A DNA stretch of 64,000 nucleotides, from the NCBI GenBank assembly GCA_002110465.1, contig NEED01000023.1, positions 209,297-273,296 of the forward strand. The letters are read 5' to 3'. Shown here piece by piece: positions 53,531-63,405 of this stretch (positions are counted from its first letter, which is position 1; every line of letters begins with the position of its first letter). Below the pieces are notes generated by a model. The model had not been told where the DNA came from, ran no database searches, and was given only the letters and a program-made list of their open reading frames with translations. Source of the stretch: an unicellular cyanobacterium SU2 (GTDB lineage: Bacteria; Cyanobacteriota; Cyanobacteriia; Cyanobacteriales; Microcystaceae). The position numbers and the translations under genes are program-made.

Positions 53531-53897
53531 AGGAGGTCCTCATATCGGGGACTTAATCATCAATATTTTATTAGGGTTTACGGTTATTTGCTTACCCCTA
53601 ACGGTTGGGGCAGTAGTCAGAGCAATTTGGTTGCGTTACCGCATTACAGATCGCCGGATTTCAGTCACAGGTGGTTGGATGGGACGCGATCGCACTGATA
53701 TTGTCTATGGCGAAATCATCAAAATGGTTAAAATGCCACGGGGGATCGGACTATGGGGCGATATTGTTGTTACCCTCAGAGATAAAAGTCGTCTGGAGTT
53801 GAGGGCAGTTCCTAACTTCCGCGAAGCTTATGACTATATGGCTGAAAAAGTTGCCGCTAAGACAGGGAAACCTGTTGAAGCAATTACCAGCAGATAG
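53502..53897 (+). CDS. PH (bPH2/YdbS-like) domain membrane protein
   Basis: The 131-aa product has one or two membrane helices ([21 protein letters not shown]) and a bacterial PH domain ([51 protein letters not shown]). This gene sits between rnpA and yidC in many cyanobacteria, and a role with membrane insertion has been assumed from position. Overlap with rnpA indicates translational coupling. Confidence 0.85.
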   Translation: MGIRENTFYEGGPHIGDLIINILLGFTVICLPLTVGAVVRAIWLRYRITDRRISVTGGWMGRDRTDIVYGEIIKMVKMPRGIGLWGDIVVTLRDKSRLELRAVPNFREAYDYMAEKVAAKTGKPVEAITSR

Positions 53898-54007
53898 ATT
53901 CTAAAATTAAACCAGGTCAGAGGCTCCTTAACCTCTTTCCTTATTACCAATATTCGGTAAAGTAAACTACAGATCACCCTACAGCGAGACCGCTTGGATT
54001 AAGACGA

Positions 54008-55147
54008 ATGGACTTTGGTGTCGGATTTATTTCCACAAACATTATGCTGCCAATCCTGGATTTCTTCTACGGGATTGTGCCTAGCTACGGTTTTGCGATT
54101 ATTGCCTTAACCCTAGTAATTCGCTTTGGACTGTACCCATTGAGTGCGGGGCAAATTCGCAATATGCGAAAAATGAAGATTACTCAGCCCCTAATGAAGG
54201 AGCGACAAGAAGAAATTCAGCGACGCTACAAAGACGATCCTGCAAAACAGCAAGAAGAAATGGGAAAGGTGATGCAAGAGTTTGGGAACCCCTTGGCGGG
54301 TTGTTTGCCCCTGTTGCTACAAATGCCCATTCTCTTTGCTTTATTTGCTACTCTACGGGGATCACCTTTTGCTAACATTAATTACACGGTTGATGTTCAA
54401 ATTCTCCCTCGTGAGCAAATTGAGCGCGTTGACCCTCAACCTTTTAGCACGAAACCCAGTAATATTTACATTAGCGATGGGATTCATTATCCTATTTCTG
54501 CTTTATTACCTGGAGGCACTAAACTAGCAGTTGGAGAAAAAACCAAGGTTGAATTTCAAACTGCTGAAGGTCAGTCCCTTAGACAATTAGTCGCTGAAAC
54601 TCCTGAAAGCAACATTCAGCCAACCTTTGAAGTTAAAAAAGGCTCAGAACGAATTAAAATTAATGAAGATGGAACGATAGAAGCCTTAGCCCCTGGAGAG
54701 GCAACTATTGAAGCCACTATACCAGGCATTGCTGCCAAGACAGGTTTCTTATTCATTGAAGCGTTAGGACGAGTTGGTGTTGTAGGAGATGATGGAACCA
54801 TTAACTGGGATATCCTAGGCATGGTTTTATTCTTCGGTGTCAGTATCTATCTCAACCAAGAATTGTCCGGTTCTTCAGGCGGAGGAGCCCAACAACAACA
54901 GGCGGTGAATAAAATTACTCCCGTCATTTTTAGTGGAATGTTTCTCTTCTTTCCTCTACCGGCAGGGGTCTTGATGTATATTGTTGTTGCCAATGTTTTC
55001 CAGACCATACAAACGGTCATTTTGATGCGGGAACCCTTACCGGAGAATCTACAAAAATTGGTTGCACAGCAGGAAAAGGCTGAAAAAATTCAAGAAGCCC
55101 TTCCCTTCGAGAAAAAACGTTCTAAGAAGAAGGAGAAAACGTCTTAA
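54008..55147 (+). CDS. yidC: Membrane protein insertase YidC/Oxa1/Alb3
   Basis: YidC inserts proteins into the cytoplasmic and thylakoid membranes. The 379-aa protein has the five-helix Oxa1 core: [20 protein letters not shown], the charged [24 protein letters not shown] hairpin, [20 protein letters not shown] and the late [22 protein letters not shown]. Between helices it holds a ~130-residue Ig-like (Big_2-style) domain ([35 protein letters not shown]). There is no large N-terminal P1 domain as in E. coli. The basic C-terminus suits ribosome contact. Confidence 0.94.
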   Translation: MDFGVGFISTNIMLPILDFFYGIVPSYGFAIIALTLVIRFGLYPLSAGQIRNMRKMKITQPLMKERQEEIQRRYKDDPAKQQEEMGKVMQEFGNPLAGCLPLLLQMPILFALFATLRGSPFANINYTVDVQILPREQIERVDPQPFSTKPSNIYISDGIHYPISALLPGGTKLAVGEKTKVEFQTAEGQSLRQLVAETPESNIQPTFEVKKGSERIKINEDGTIEALAPGEATIEATIPGIAAKTGFLFIEALGRVGVVGDDGTINWDILGMVLFFGVSIYLNQELSGSSGGGAQQQQAVNKITPVIFSGMFLFFPLPAGVLMYIVVANVFQTIQTVILMREPLPENLQKLVAQQEKAEKIQEALPFEKKRSKKKEKTS

Positions 55148-55181
55148 TTTGCCACTTAACGATAGGTTACAAGTTGTCAAG

Positions 55182-55670
55182 ATGGAGCGAGAAGTCCACT
55201 CAGGTAAAGCTTGGCTCGAAACCCTGTTAACGTTAATGGGGTTAACAGCACAAGTTAAGGTTGAACAAAACCAAAGTGACTCTGATGAGTCCCCCGAATG
55301 CTGGTTGACGATTGATGAAACTCAGTTAACTCCCCAACAGATTAATATTCTCTTAGGGGAACAAGGGTCAGGAATAGATGCGATTCAATATTTAGCTAAT
55401 ACGCTCATTAACTTGAGTGTGGAGCCCAAAGAACAACGGGGATATACGGTTGAACTCAATGGCTACCGTCTCAAGCGTCAAGAAGAACTGACTATCTGGG
55501 CGCAAGAGGTAGTTCAACAAGTGCGCCAAACAGGACGGGAGGTAGAAATGTCCCCCCTATCATCGGCAGAACGTCGTCAAATTCACACTTTATTGAAGGA
55601 TGTGCAAGATTTGGAAACCGAAAGCCGTGGCCAAGAACCCGATAGGCGGTTAGTAGTCAAACTTCGATAA
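55182..55670 (+). CDS. jag: Jag-type KH/R3H RNA-binding protein
   Basis: The 162-aa protein has a KH-like part (TPQQINILLGEQGSGIDAIQYLANTLIN, residues ~50-80) and a C-terminal R3H domain (SPLSSAERRQIHTLLKDVQDLETESRGQEPDRRLVVKL). It follows yidC by 34 nt, the usual order. In Gram-positives Jag/KhpB binds RNA and affects cell division. The start at ATG 55182 is chosen because the upstream in-frame region overlaps yidC and is only lysine/arginine-rich shadow sequence. Confidence 0.9.
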   Translation: MEREVHSGKAWLETLLTLMGLTAQVKVEQNQSDSDESPECWLTIDETQLTPQQINILLGEQGSGIDAIQYLANTLINLSVEPKEQRGYTVELNGYRLKRQEELTIWAQEVVQQVRQTGREVEMSPLSSAERRQIHTLLKDVQDLETESRGQEPDRRLVVKLR

Positions 55671-55704
55671 GCGGTTCATTAGTTAATTATCTTCTAGATT
55701 CATG

Positions 55705-55728
55705 AGTCCGCCTTAGCGGACTTTATTT
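55705..55728 (+). terminator. Intrinsic terminator of the rpmH-jag cluster
   Basis: AGTCCGC (55705-55711) and GCGGACT (55716-55722) form a perfect 7-bp stem with a 4-nt loop, followed by TTATTTG. It lies 35 nt after the jag stop. Confidence 0.75.
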
Positions 55729-55990
55729 GTAACGTAAGTTCGATGAATTTAGAAATTACTTGGGTCAATTTCCAAGATTTGAGTCAAATCTACTAATTAG
55801 GCTGTCAAAAGTGCCGATTTTTTCATGTATTAATAGTAAACTCACATCTTGCACCAGTACAATACAACGAAATAGCTAAATGATTTATGGTTATATTCTA
55901 TGAATTTTGCCTCGTGCCTCCGGTCTCTAGCTAATTTTTAAGGAAGTCCAAAATCCTCAGTAAAGCCCAACTTGCTTTTCCCAGTACGCC

Positions 55991-56100
55991 GATGAGATTA
56001 GAAGAGACTATTTAAAAGAAATTTAACCAAGATGAGGGTCTTAAAGCGACAATTGATCCCCGACCCTCGTCATCTGCTTAAACCATTCTCTAATCGATGA
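55991..56100. ncRNA. Candidate structured RNA or folded element
   Basis: Nested complementary blocks face each other: GATTAGA (55996-56002) with TCTAATC (56089-56095); TTTAA (near 56022) with TTAAA (near 56078); AGATGA with TCATCT; GGGTC (56036-56040) with GACCC (56062-56066). Together they make a ~100-nt rod with bulges and a ~21-nt end loop. A rod with bulges is also the shape of 6S RNA, but I cannot confirm that family. A folded transposon remnant is the other option. Confidence 0.4.
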
Positions 56101-56247
56101 GGTAGGAGAGTTTAAATAGCTCTTTTGAAGCTTTCATCGTTTCAATGCCAAGCAGCTAAGAGACTTAAAGTCTCTGAAGTATTGGGGGGATGAGCAGTGT
56201 AAAATAAAAGGTGAATCGAGCAAAAAGTTAATATAAATAATTTTACA

Positions 56248-57717
56248 ATGTCTGTTGCTTTTTCTGCTATCCCTAATGGTAACAATTCACTATATGACGA
56301 ACAAGAACTTTATAAATTACTATTACACTATCAAGAAAAGCTAGACGAAAAAAACGATTCTAGAATTATTAGTTTTTCCCATATTATTAATCCAATAGAT
56401 CCCCTATTAATTTTAGAAAATTTTATAGAAAATAACTCAAAAAAGTTATTATCAAATGATCCTAAACCCCTCTACTTTTATTGGGAAAATAAAGCGAATA
56501 ATATCGCTATCTTAGGTTACAATACAACTAAGAAATTTTTTATAGAAGCACAAGAAAGATTTTGTATTTCCCAAAAATTAATTGAAGAATGTTTTCAAAA
56601 AATTATCAGGGTTGGTGTTCAAGATATTATAGGTTCAGAACCTTATATTTTTTGCGGATTTAGGTTTTTCTCTACTGCTGATAATAACTCGAATATATTT
56701 CCTTCTTCTCTTGTGTTTTTGCCAAAACTACAAATAATAAAAATACGCCAAAAATCTATATTCACGATCAACTTTTTGTTACAACAAAGTACAGATTTAG
56801 AGTTTTTATTAAATCAGATAAAATCTTCCATTACGAAAATCACTTCGATCAATAACCCCAATGAGTCATTAGTTAAGTTCGGAGTTGCTATTAACTCTGA
56901 AATACAACTGCCGATGGCGGAATATTTTAAAAAATCTGTGGCCTCCGTTTTGCATTCAATTCAATTAAATAAATTTAATAAGTTGGTCCTTTCCCACCCA
57001 TTAGATATTATTGCATCTCAGGAATTTTCTTTGATTGATTGTTTAAAAAATTTACGAGAATATTATCCCAATTGTTACGTCTTTGCCTTAAATAATGGTC
57101 AAAAACACTCCTTTGTAGGAGCGAGTCCAGAGCGGCTAATTAGTATTAATAATAAGCAATTAGTAACTGATGCGTTAGCTGGTTCGGCTCCTAGAGGTAA
57201 AAGTGCTAAAGAAGATATTTATCTAGGACAAACTCTACTTAAAAATAGTAAAGAAAGACGAGAGCATCAACTGGTTATTGACTGTATTATACAACATTTA
57301 AGACAGCTGGGATTATGCCCTCAGATTTCTCCCCTTAAAATCTTAAAGTTGTCTAATATTCAACATCTATGGACACCGATTTATGCTCAATTATCTCCCA
57401 ATATTCATCCGCTAGAAATTGTTGCCAAACTTCATCCTACTCCAGCCGTTTCTGGATTTCCTACTGATATTGCTTGTACTGAAATTCGTAATCATGAAGC
57501 CTTTGAAAGAGAACTTTATGCCGCTCCATTAGGTTGGATTAACCATCAAGGAAATAGTGAATTTATTGTAGGAATTCGGTCAGCTTTGATCTCAGGTAAT
57601 CAAGCACGTCTCTATGCAGGAGCAGGGATTGTTGAGGGATCTGAAGCAGAAAAAGAATTAGGCGAGATTAAATTAAAATTTCAAGGTTTACTTCGAGCTT
57701 TATTGTATAGTGAATAA
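56248..57717 (+). CDS. menF: Isochorismate synthase (phylloquinone pathway)
   Basis: It converts chorismate to isochorismate, the first committed step to phylloquinone, the photosystem I electron carrier. The 489-aa protein carries the chorismate-binding domain in its C-terminal half: FNKLVLSHPLDI, FVGASPERLISINNKQLVTDALAGSAPRG, KERREHQLVIDCI, LHPTPAVSGFP, FERELYAAPLGW and RLYAGAGIVEGSEAEKEL with its magnesium glutamates. The N-terminal half is variable, as is usual. It stands alone after the jag terminator. Confidence 0.9.
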   Translation: MSVAFSAIPNGNNSLYDEQELYKLLLHYQEKLDEKNDSRIISFSHIINPIDPLLILENFIENNSKKLLSNDPKPLYFYWENKANNIAILGYNTTKKFFIEAQERFCISQKLIEECFQKIIRVGVQDIIGSEPYIFCGFRFFSTADNNSNIFPSSLVFLPKLQIIKIRQKSIFTINFLLQQSTDLEFLLNQIKSSITKITSINNPNESLVKFGVAINSEIQLPMAEYFKKSVASVLHSIQLNKFNKLVLSHPLDIIASQEFSLIDCLKNLREYYPNCYVFALNNGQKHSFVGASPERLISINNKQLVTDALAGSAPRGKSAKEDIYLGQTLLKNSKERREHQLVIDCIIQHLRQLGLCPQISPLKILKLSNIQHLWTPIYAQLSPNIHPLEIVAKLHPTPAVSGFPTDIACTEIRNHEAFERELYAAPLGWINHQGNSEFIVGIRSALISGNQARLYAGAGIVEGSEAEKELGEIKLKFQGLLRALLYSE

Positions 57718-57831
57718 ATACACCGTTGAATAAATAATTACTGATTATCAAAGTAAATAGGGGTGATTGATGACCACCCTTAACAGTACAATAAGAAACT
57801 GTCCTCAAGAATTTCAAATCATCTCACACCA

Positions 57832-58518
57832 ATGAACACTATCGACGATAAAGCAATTGTTAAAGACTATTTTAACGCCATTGGATTCGACCGTTGGCGC
57901 AGAATTTATGGGGACGGAGAAGTCAACAAAGTTCAAGGAGACATTCGGCGCGGACATCAACAAACCATTGATACCGTGGTAGACTGGCTAAAAGCTGAAG
58001 AAAATATTGCCAGCTTATCTATTTGTGACGCGGGGTGTGGTGTGGGGAGTTTGAGTATTCCCTTAGCGCAAACAGGGGCTAAAATCTTTGCCAGCGATAT
58101 TTCTCAAAAAATGGTAGAAGAAGCTACTGAACGGGCGCAACAGACTCTACAAGATCCTAGTAAGGTTACCTTTGCGGTTCAAGATTTAGAAGGATTAACG
58201 GGTAAATATCATACTGTGATTTGTCTTGATGTTTTGATTCATTATCCTGCCGAAGATGCAGCCAAAATGATTGGCCATCTTGCTTCTTTGGCAGAGTCTC
58301 GCCTAATTCTTAGTTTTGCGCCAAAAACCCTTTGTTTGACAATCCTCAAAAAAATTGGCGAATTTTTTCCAGGGCCAAGCAAAACGACCCGCGCCTATCA
58401 ACATAGAGAACAGGATATCATTGCTATTCTGGAAAACAACGGGCTAAAAGTACAACGGGAAGCCATGACCAGTACCCGTTTTTATTACTCTCGAATTCTA
58501 GAGGCAACGCGACCTTAA
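57832..58518 (+). CDS. chlM: Magnesium protoporphyrin IX methyltransferase
   Basis: ChlM methylates the C13 propionate of Mg-protoporphyrin IX in chlorophyll synthesis using SAM. The 228-aa protein starts with DKAIVKDYFNAIGFDRWRRIYGDGEVNKVQGDIRRGHQ and has the SAM motif LSICDAGCGVGSLSIPLAQTGA, then VICLDVLIHYPAEDA and LILSFAPKT, all typical of ChlM/BchM. Length is standard. panB follows 42 nt later on the same strand. Confidence 0.95.
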   Translation: MNTIDDKAIVKDYFNAIGFDRWRRIYGDGEVNKVQGDIRRGHQQTIDTVVDWLKAEENIASLSICDAGCGVGSLSIPLAQTGAKIFASDISQKMVEEATERAQQTLQDPSKVTFAVQDLEGLTGKYHTVICLDVLIHYPAEDAAKMIGHLASLAESRLILSFAPKTLCLTILKKIGEFFPGPSKTTRAYQHREQDIIAILENNGLKVQREAMTSTRFYYSRILEATRP

Positions 58519-58560
58519 TTCCTCGATATCACTTAAGTTTCAACTCATATTTTGTTTTCC

Positions 58561-59334
58561 ATGGCCATTACCCTTCAACACCTGATTAAGGCCAAACAGC
58601 AAGGCCGTCCCCTAACTGTCCTCACCGCTTGGGATTATGCCATAGGTCAATTATTAGACATAGCAGGGGTTGATATTATTTTGGTTGGGGACTCTCTGGC
58701 AATGGTGGCCTTAGGACATGACACGACCTTACCCCTCACTCTTGAGCAAATGCTACATCATGGGGCGGCGGTAAAGCGTGGAGTTAAACGGGCTTTTGTG
58801 GTGTGTGATTTGCCCTTTTTGAGTTATCAAGAAAGTATTAGTCAAGCTATTCATACAGCAGGACGCATCTTGAAAGAAACAGGAGTTCAGGGGGTTAAAC
58901 TTGAAGGAGGACACCCGACGGCTTTAGAAACCGTCGCCCAACTAACAGCCATTGGTATTCCAGTGATGGGTCATGTGGGTTTAACTCCCCAGTCAGTGCA
59001 TCGTTTAGGATATCGTCAACAAGGACAAACTGAAACCGATGCGGAACGGATTTCATCAGAAGCGATCGCCTTGTCGGAGGCGGGGGCGTTTGCGGTTGTC
59101 CTTGAACATATTCCCTCTGATTTAGCAAAGGCAATTACAAGTCAACTGCCGATCCCTACTATTGGTATTGGGGCAGGTTCTCACTGTGACGGCCAAGTAT
59201 TAGTTACCGCCGATTTACTGGGATTATCAGAAAAACAGCCCCCTTTTGCTAAATCCTATCTTAATCTACGTGAGCTTATTACTGAGGCGGTAAAGGAGTT
59301 TTCTCGAGAAGTGCGCGATCAGAAGTTTCCTTAA
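58561..59334 (+). CDS. panB: 3-methyl-2-oxobutanoate hydroxymethyltransferase
   Basis: PanB adds a hydroxymethyl group from methylene-THF to make ketopantoate for coenzyme A. The 257-aa protein has [50 protein letters not shown] and [18 protein letters not shown], the family's active-site blocks. The ATG at 58561 is chosen; a TTG three codons upstream would add MFS. It ends 12 nt from a convergent hydrolase gene. Confidence 0.95.
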   Translation: MAITLQHLIKAKQQGRPLTVLTAWDYAIGQLLDIAGVDIILVGDSLAMVALGHDTTLPLTLEQMLHHGAAVKRGVKRAFVVCDLPFLSYQESISQAIHTAGRILKETGVQGVKLEGGHPTALETVAQLTAIGIPVMGHVGLTPQSVHRLGYRQQGQTETDAERISSEAIALSEAGAFAVVLEHIPSDLAKAITSQLPIPTIGIGAGSHCDGQVLVTADLLGLSEKQPPFAKSYLNLRELITEAVKEFSREVRDQKFP

Positions 59335-59346
59335 ATCCTTAAATAA

Positions 59347-60144
59347 TTACCTTTGGTATTCATGGGCTATGGTTTTGATGGGTAAAAAATTGTGTTTTTG
59401 AAGCAGGTTAGCTAAGTCTACCTCTCTTTCTAGTAAACAAGCATGGCCACTATCGGGTAAGATCACTAAATTTCCATTAGGAACACAATTAACTAATCGT
59501 TTTCCTTCGGCGACAGAAGGTAATAGGCGATCGCTATCGCTGACCAAGGTTAAAATCGGTTGCGTTAACTGTTTTAATTGTGCGTCATCGACTTGAAAAT
59601 CCCGTAGTAATCTTAGTCGCCAAGTGACAACTGATGGCGGAACTGACTGCATGGCTTTTAATAATGCCTGATAATCTTGTCTTTCCATTCTTCCCAAAGC
59701 GGCTAAAAAGGGTAAGAACCCTACCGTTGAGGTTCTATGTAAAATATCAGGTATCCATTGAATTAATTCACTTCCCCAACTTAATAAAGGACGTTGGGTA
59801 AAGGATGAAGCAGGATTAATCAAAACCATTTTTTCGATTAACTCAGGTGCATCGAGAGCAACTTTGATGGCTAAACATCCTCCAAAAGATTCTCCACACA
59901 AATAAACAGTAGAAAATTGAGGGTTATGGTTTATTTCTTTTTGAATTAAACCAATGATTTGATTAACTAAACTACTCCAGTTACTGCAATTAGTTTGAGG
60001 AATTGATAAACAACGAATCTTAAAAAAGTGACTTAATTTTTCAACTTGTCTATGTAATAATTCCCCTGTTCCATCCATTCCTGGTAAATAGACAAACAGA
60101 GGAAATTCTGATGATGTTGATGGTTTTGGGTTAAGTAACCTCAT
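59347..60144 (-). CDS. Alpha/beta hydrolase (esterase/acyltransferase-like)
   Basis: The 265-aa protein has the alpha/beta-hydrolase oxyanion region LFVYLPGMDGTGEL, the nucleophile elbow LCGESFGGCLAIKVAL (Ser in GESFGG, near residue 105), LVSDSDRLLPSVAEGKRL with the acidic residue, and PDSGHACLLE with the catalytic histidine. The YLPGMDGTG opening is also found in plant and cyanobacterial phytyl-ester synthase-like proteins. The substrate is unknown. Confidence 0.85.
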   Translation of the reverse strand: MRLLNPKPSTSSEFPLFVYLPGMDGTGELLHRQVEKLSHFFKIRCLSIPQTNCSNWSSLVNQIIGLIQKEINHNPQFSTVYLCGESFGGCLAIKVALDAPELIEKMVLINPASSFTQRPLLSWGSELIQWIPDILHRTSTVGFLPFLAALGRMERQDYQALLKAMQSVPPSVVTWRLRLLRDFQVDDAQLKQLTQPILTLVSDSDRLLPSVAEGKRLVNCVPNGNLVILPDSGHACLLEREVDLANLLQKHNFLPIKTIAHEYQR

Positions 60145-60297
60145 TCTTTACTATTGGCGGTTTCTTGTTAATCAACCGTTCAAAAATAGAAAACTATAGA
60201 ATTATAGCAAAATATTTTTTTTCTGAGCAGACAGAAGAGTCACTGCGGTTCAATTAGACCGATTGATTTTTAACTATTATTATCATTGAGATTGATG

Positions 60298-61590
60298 CTA
60301 TTTGAATTTGACTGGATTTAAACAAGTTAAATCTACTTTACCAAAATGAACACTGAAGGCTAACTGAAGATGCTCGAGTGCTTTAACTAACCAAGGAACG
60401 CCATCTCTGGTAAAAGATTCGTAGTGATTGAATAAAATAGCAAAGCGTTTTTCTAAATAGGGTTTGATCTTACGAGACATTAACACAACTTTCAGTAAGG
60501 TGCCGATGGTTCTAGTAACCCCTAAGTTAGAAACCATATCAATAAAAACATAGTGTTCTGGCCGCCGACTACTTTCAACAACAAAAAAATTCAATAATTG
60601 ACTCGACGTTCTCATCATTAAAAACTCACTGGGTTTTTGATGATTACATTCGGGTAAAGTATTTTGTAAAACTTGATATAGATTTTTATTGAATTGACCT
60701 TTGACATACTGAGGATCAAGAGAGGTAATTAGATACTCATATAAGTCAAGTTTAAACCGTTCAAATGTTTTCGTATGAACAGTTTGGCTTAGAAAGTCCT
60801 GGGATAAACTTTTATAGGTGTAGCCACCATCTACTGTTCCTAGAAAATGTTTTAAAGCACCATTTAATTCTTTATCTTTTAGAAGTGTAGGGTTTTGAAC
60901 TGGACGAATCAGGTGTTTGTGCTGTTGATCGAATTCTGGAGAACGCATTAGTTGAGCCATCCTAACTTTATAGGTGACGTATCTAGATAGATTGACCTCA
61001 AAACGACGTTCTGTTTTGATTTTTATATGTCTGACAGTTTGTTGGTTTTCTGAACTACTGTCGTCTCCTAATAAACAATGGTTGTACAAATAAGGATAAC
61101 GATGAATAAGATTGCCTACTGATTGGTTTTTATAATTATTATTTTTGTTATCAATAACTTTGGCTAATCGCTGAAGCTTTTTATACTCATCAGACTTGGT
61201 AAAGTTTTTAACCAAATAGCGAATGCGACTGGTGGTGTTGTGAAAACCATGACGAGGCGAAGCCAAATTCTCAAACAGACTAATTAACTGAGGAATATAA
61301 CCTTGTAATTGAGGCTCCATCTGCCAACGGTTAATGAGAATATGGCAACAACGGTTAAAGAAATAATTAAAGCGATATTCAATATTTTTGGATTTGACGA
61401 TTGTTTCTAAGGCTATATAAACTTCAGCTTGTCTAAAACCTCTTCCCTGAATAAACAGACTCCGAAAATACTCGATTAACTGTTCAGGAGAATCTTTCCG
61501 AACACGCTGCAAGAAGTAATCATACAGAACTTGTTCTTCGTATGATCCTTGACATTTATCAAATCCCTGAAAATGAGATAGTGTGTTCAT
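60298..61590 (-). CDS. Conserved-looking hypothetical protein, 430 aa
   Basis: I do not recognise a known domain. The protein is soluble, mostly helical, rich in Tyr/Phe/Arg and Asn, with blocks such as YEEQVLYDYFLQRVRKDSPEQLIEYF, FNRCCHILINRWQMEP, NLIHRYPYLYNHCLLGDDSS and LMRSPEFDQQHKHLIRP. A run of NKNNNYKN near the middle may be a linker. There are no membrane helices or signal peptide. Codon use matches neighbours, and the long frame argues for a real gene. Its neighbours (hydrolase, murF) give no clue to function. Confidence 0.7.
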   Translation of the reverse strand: MNTLSHFQGFDKCQGSYEEQVLYDYFLQRVRKDSPEQLIEYFRSLFIQGRGFRQAEVYIALETIVKSKNIEYRFNYFFNRCCHILINRWQMEPQLQGYIPQLISLFENLASPRHGFHNTTSRIRYLVKNFTKSDEYKKLQRLAKVIDNKNNNYKNQSVGNLIHRYPYLYNHCLLGDDSSSENQQTVRHIKIKTERRFEVNLSRYVTYKVRMAQLMRSPEFDQQHKHLIRPVQNPTLLKDKELNGALKHFLGTVDGGYTYKSLSQDFLSQTVHTKTFERFKLDLYEYLITSLDPQYVKGQFNKNLYQVLQNTLPECNHQKPSEFLMMRTSSQLLNFFVVESSRRPEHYVFIDMVSNLGVTRTIGTLLKVVLMSRKIKPYLEKRFAILFNHYESFTRDGVPWLVKALEHLQLAFSVHFGKVDLTCLNPVKFK

Positions 61591-62022
61591 GGTTTTGAGT
61601 CTCTTGGATTGATTCAGATGCCAATGGGAACCACAAAATTCGCTATGGTTGTAAATGAGAATTTATGATCCAATGGTAGGTTGAACATGAAACTTGACTT
61701 ATAGTAGAGATTGATTGTAACTTTTCAGAGCGGTTTTTTTTGACCTCTCCTGGTAAACTTGGACGCAGATTCCCTTAACCTTTTTTAAATCCATTATTAA
61801 GAAATACATCAGGATAAGGAGTATAACTGACCATTAAAGCCCATGCTCAATCTATCTTAATTCATTAGACTTCTTTTAGTAACCCAAATTTTAGTTTATA
61901 TCAAATTAATCATACTAGCCATGCTATGCCAAAATAAAAGTATTGTCAAGTGATTTTGATCACAGTAAAACCCCTCAATCTAGTCTAAGTAAACTTACCA
62001 AAAATTCTAGCGATCAATAAAT
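61591..62022. other. Intergenic gap between divergent genes
   Basis: This 432-nt gap separates the leftward hypothetical gene and rightward murF. Apart from an eight-T run near 61733 I see no structure, repeat or small gene. Confidence 0.4.
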
Positions 62023-63387
62023 ATGTTGTTTTCCGTAATACCCAGTAATTTTTCTGATATTTTTCAACAAAACCTTAAAAATATTTTTGATTTTTGTTCC
62101 CCTGATCGGGCTAAAAAAATTAACACAGATAGTCGATCAATTAAGCCAGGAGAAATATTTCTGGCCTTGAAAGGAGAAAATTTTGATGGTCATAATTTTG
62201 CAGAACAAGCAATAGAAAAAGGGGCAGTAGCCTTGATTGTTGATCACTATTTATCCGTAAATTCAAGTAAGAAAATACCACAAATTCAAGTCAAAGATAC
62301 TTTAACTGCTTATCAACAAATTGCTCATTGGTGGCGCAGCAAATTCGATATTCCTGTGATAGCTGTCACGGGTTCAGTAGGCAAAACTACCACTAAAGAA
62401 TTAATCTCGGCTGTCTTAGAAACCAAGGGAAAAGTCCACAAAACCAAAAGTAACTACAATAATGAAATAGGGGTTCCCAAAACATTATTAGAATTGACCA
62501 GTGACCATGATTTTGCGGTGATTGAAATGGCGATGCGAGCCTTGGGAGAAATTGATTTATTGACGAAAATTACTCATCCTACTATGGGACTAATTACCAA
62601 TGTGGGAACGGCTCATATTGGTCGGTTGGGGTCAAAAGAAGCGATCGCCCAAGCAAAATGTGAGTTACTCGCTCAAATGCCTCAAGAGGGAATCGCTATT
62701 CTCAATCACGATAATCCCCTCTTACTTCAAACAGCAAAAAAAGCATGGTCAGGAGAAACTATTACCTATGGACTTGAGGGAGGAGATATCATGGGAAAAA
62801 TAATCGATCCCCACACCTTACAAGTTGAAGGGATGAATTTTCCCTTGCCTTTACCAGGCCGTCACAACGCCTTAAACTATCTGGGGGCATTAGCTGTGGC
62901 AAAATGTTTAAATTTAGATTGGACTCCTTTAACCCAAGGAATTTCAGTAGATTTACCTAAAGGCCGCTCTCGACAATATCAATTATCAGGGGATATTATC
63001 ATTCTCGATGAAACCTATAATGCCGGTTTAGAGTCTATGAAGGCCGCTTTAAATCTGTTGAAAGAAATTCCTGGGAAACGACATCTAGCCATTCTAGGAA
63101 CGATGAAAGAATTGGGGGAAAAATCAGCGCAATTTCACCGTGAAGTGGGAGAAACGGTTAAAGAGCTAGGAATTGATCGTTTATTGGTGTTAGTTGATGA
63201 TCCTGAAGCTGAGGCGATCGCCCAAGGAGCGTTGGGGATAATAACAGATTGTATCTCAACTCACTCGGAACTGATTGAGCGATTAAAAGAGGTTGTCGAA
63301 CCAGGCGATCGCTTACTTTTTAAAGCGTCTAATTCTGTGGGATTAAACCGAGTCGTCGAACAGTTACGAGAAGAATTGACGATCTAA
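62023..63387 (+). CDS. murF: UDP-N-acetylmuramoyl-tripeptide--D-alanyl-D-alanine ligase
   Basis: MurF adds D-Ala-D-Ala to the peptidoglycan precursor. The 454-aa protein has the N-terminal DSRSIKPGEIFLALKGENFDGHNF, ATP-binding VIAVTGSVGKTTTKELI (about residue 112), the KSNYNNEIGVPKTLLEL loop, and C-terminal ILDETYNAGLESMKAAL. Length and motifs are complete. Confidence 0.95.
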   Translation: MLFSVIPSNFSDIFQQNLKNIFDFCSPDRAKKINTDSRSIKPGEIFLALKGENFDGHNFAEQAIEKGAVALIVDHYLSVNSSKKIPQIQVKDTLTAYQQIAHWWRSKFDIPVIAVTGSVGKTTTKELISAVLETKGKVHKTKSNYNNEIGVPKTLLELTSDHDFAVIEMAMRALGEIDLLTKITHPTMGLITNVGTAHIGRLGSKEAIAQAKCELLAQMPQEGIAILNHDNPLLLQTAKKAWSGETITYGLEGGDIMGKIIDPHTLQVEGMNFPLPLPGRHNALNYLGALAVAKCLNLDWTPLTQGISVDLPKGRSRQYQLSGDIIILDETYNAGLESMKAALNLLKEIPGKRHLAILGTMKELGEKSAQFHREVGETVKELGIDRLLVLVDDPEAEAIAQGALGIITDCISTHSELIERLKEVVEPGDRLLFKASNSVGLNRVVEQLREELTI

Positions 63388-63405
63388 AATTAAGTTTAGC
63401 TGTGT

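Larger units (their letters stand above)
55671..56247. other. 577-nt intergenic region with terminator and structured element
   Basis: No protein gene is present. It holds the jag terminator (55705-55728), a large inverted-repeat structure (55991-56100), and a small palindrome GAGACTTAAAGTCTC at 56160-56174 shortly before menF. Confidence 0.6.

Noticed and set aside
55062-55181. A 40-codon upstream extension of the jag gene
   Set aside because: It overlaps the lysine-rich end of yidC in another frame and has no resemblance to Jag; ATG 55182 gives the normal protein.
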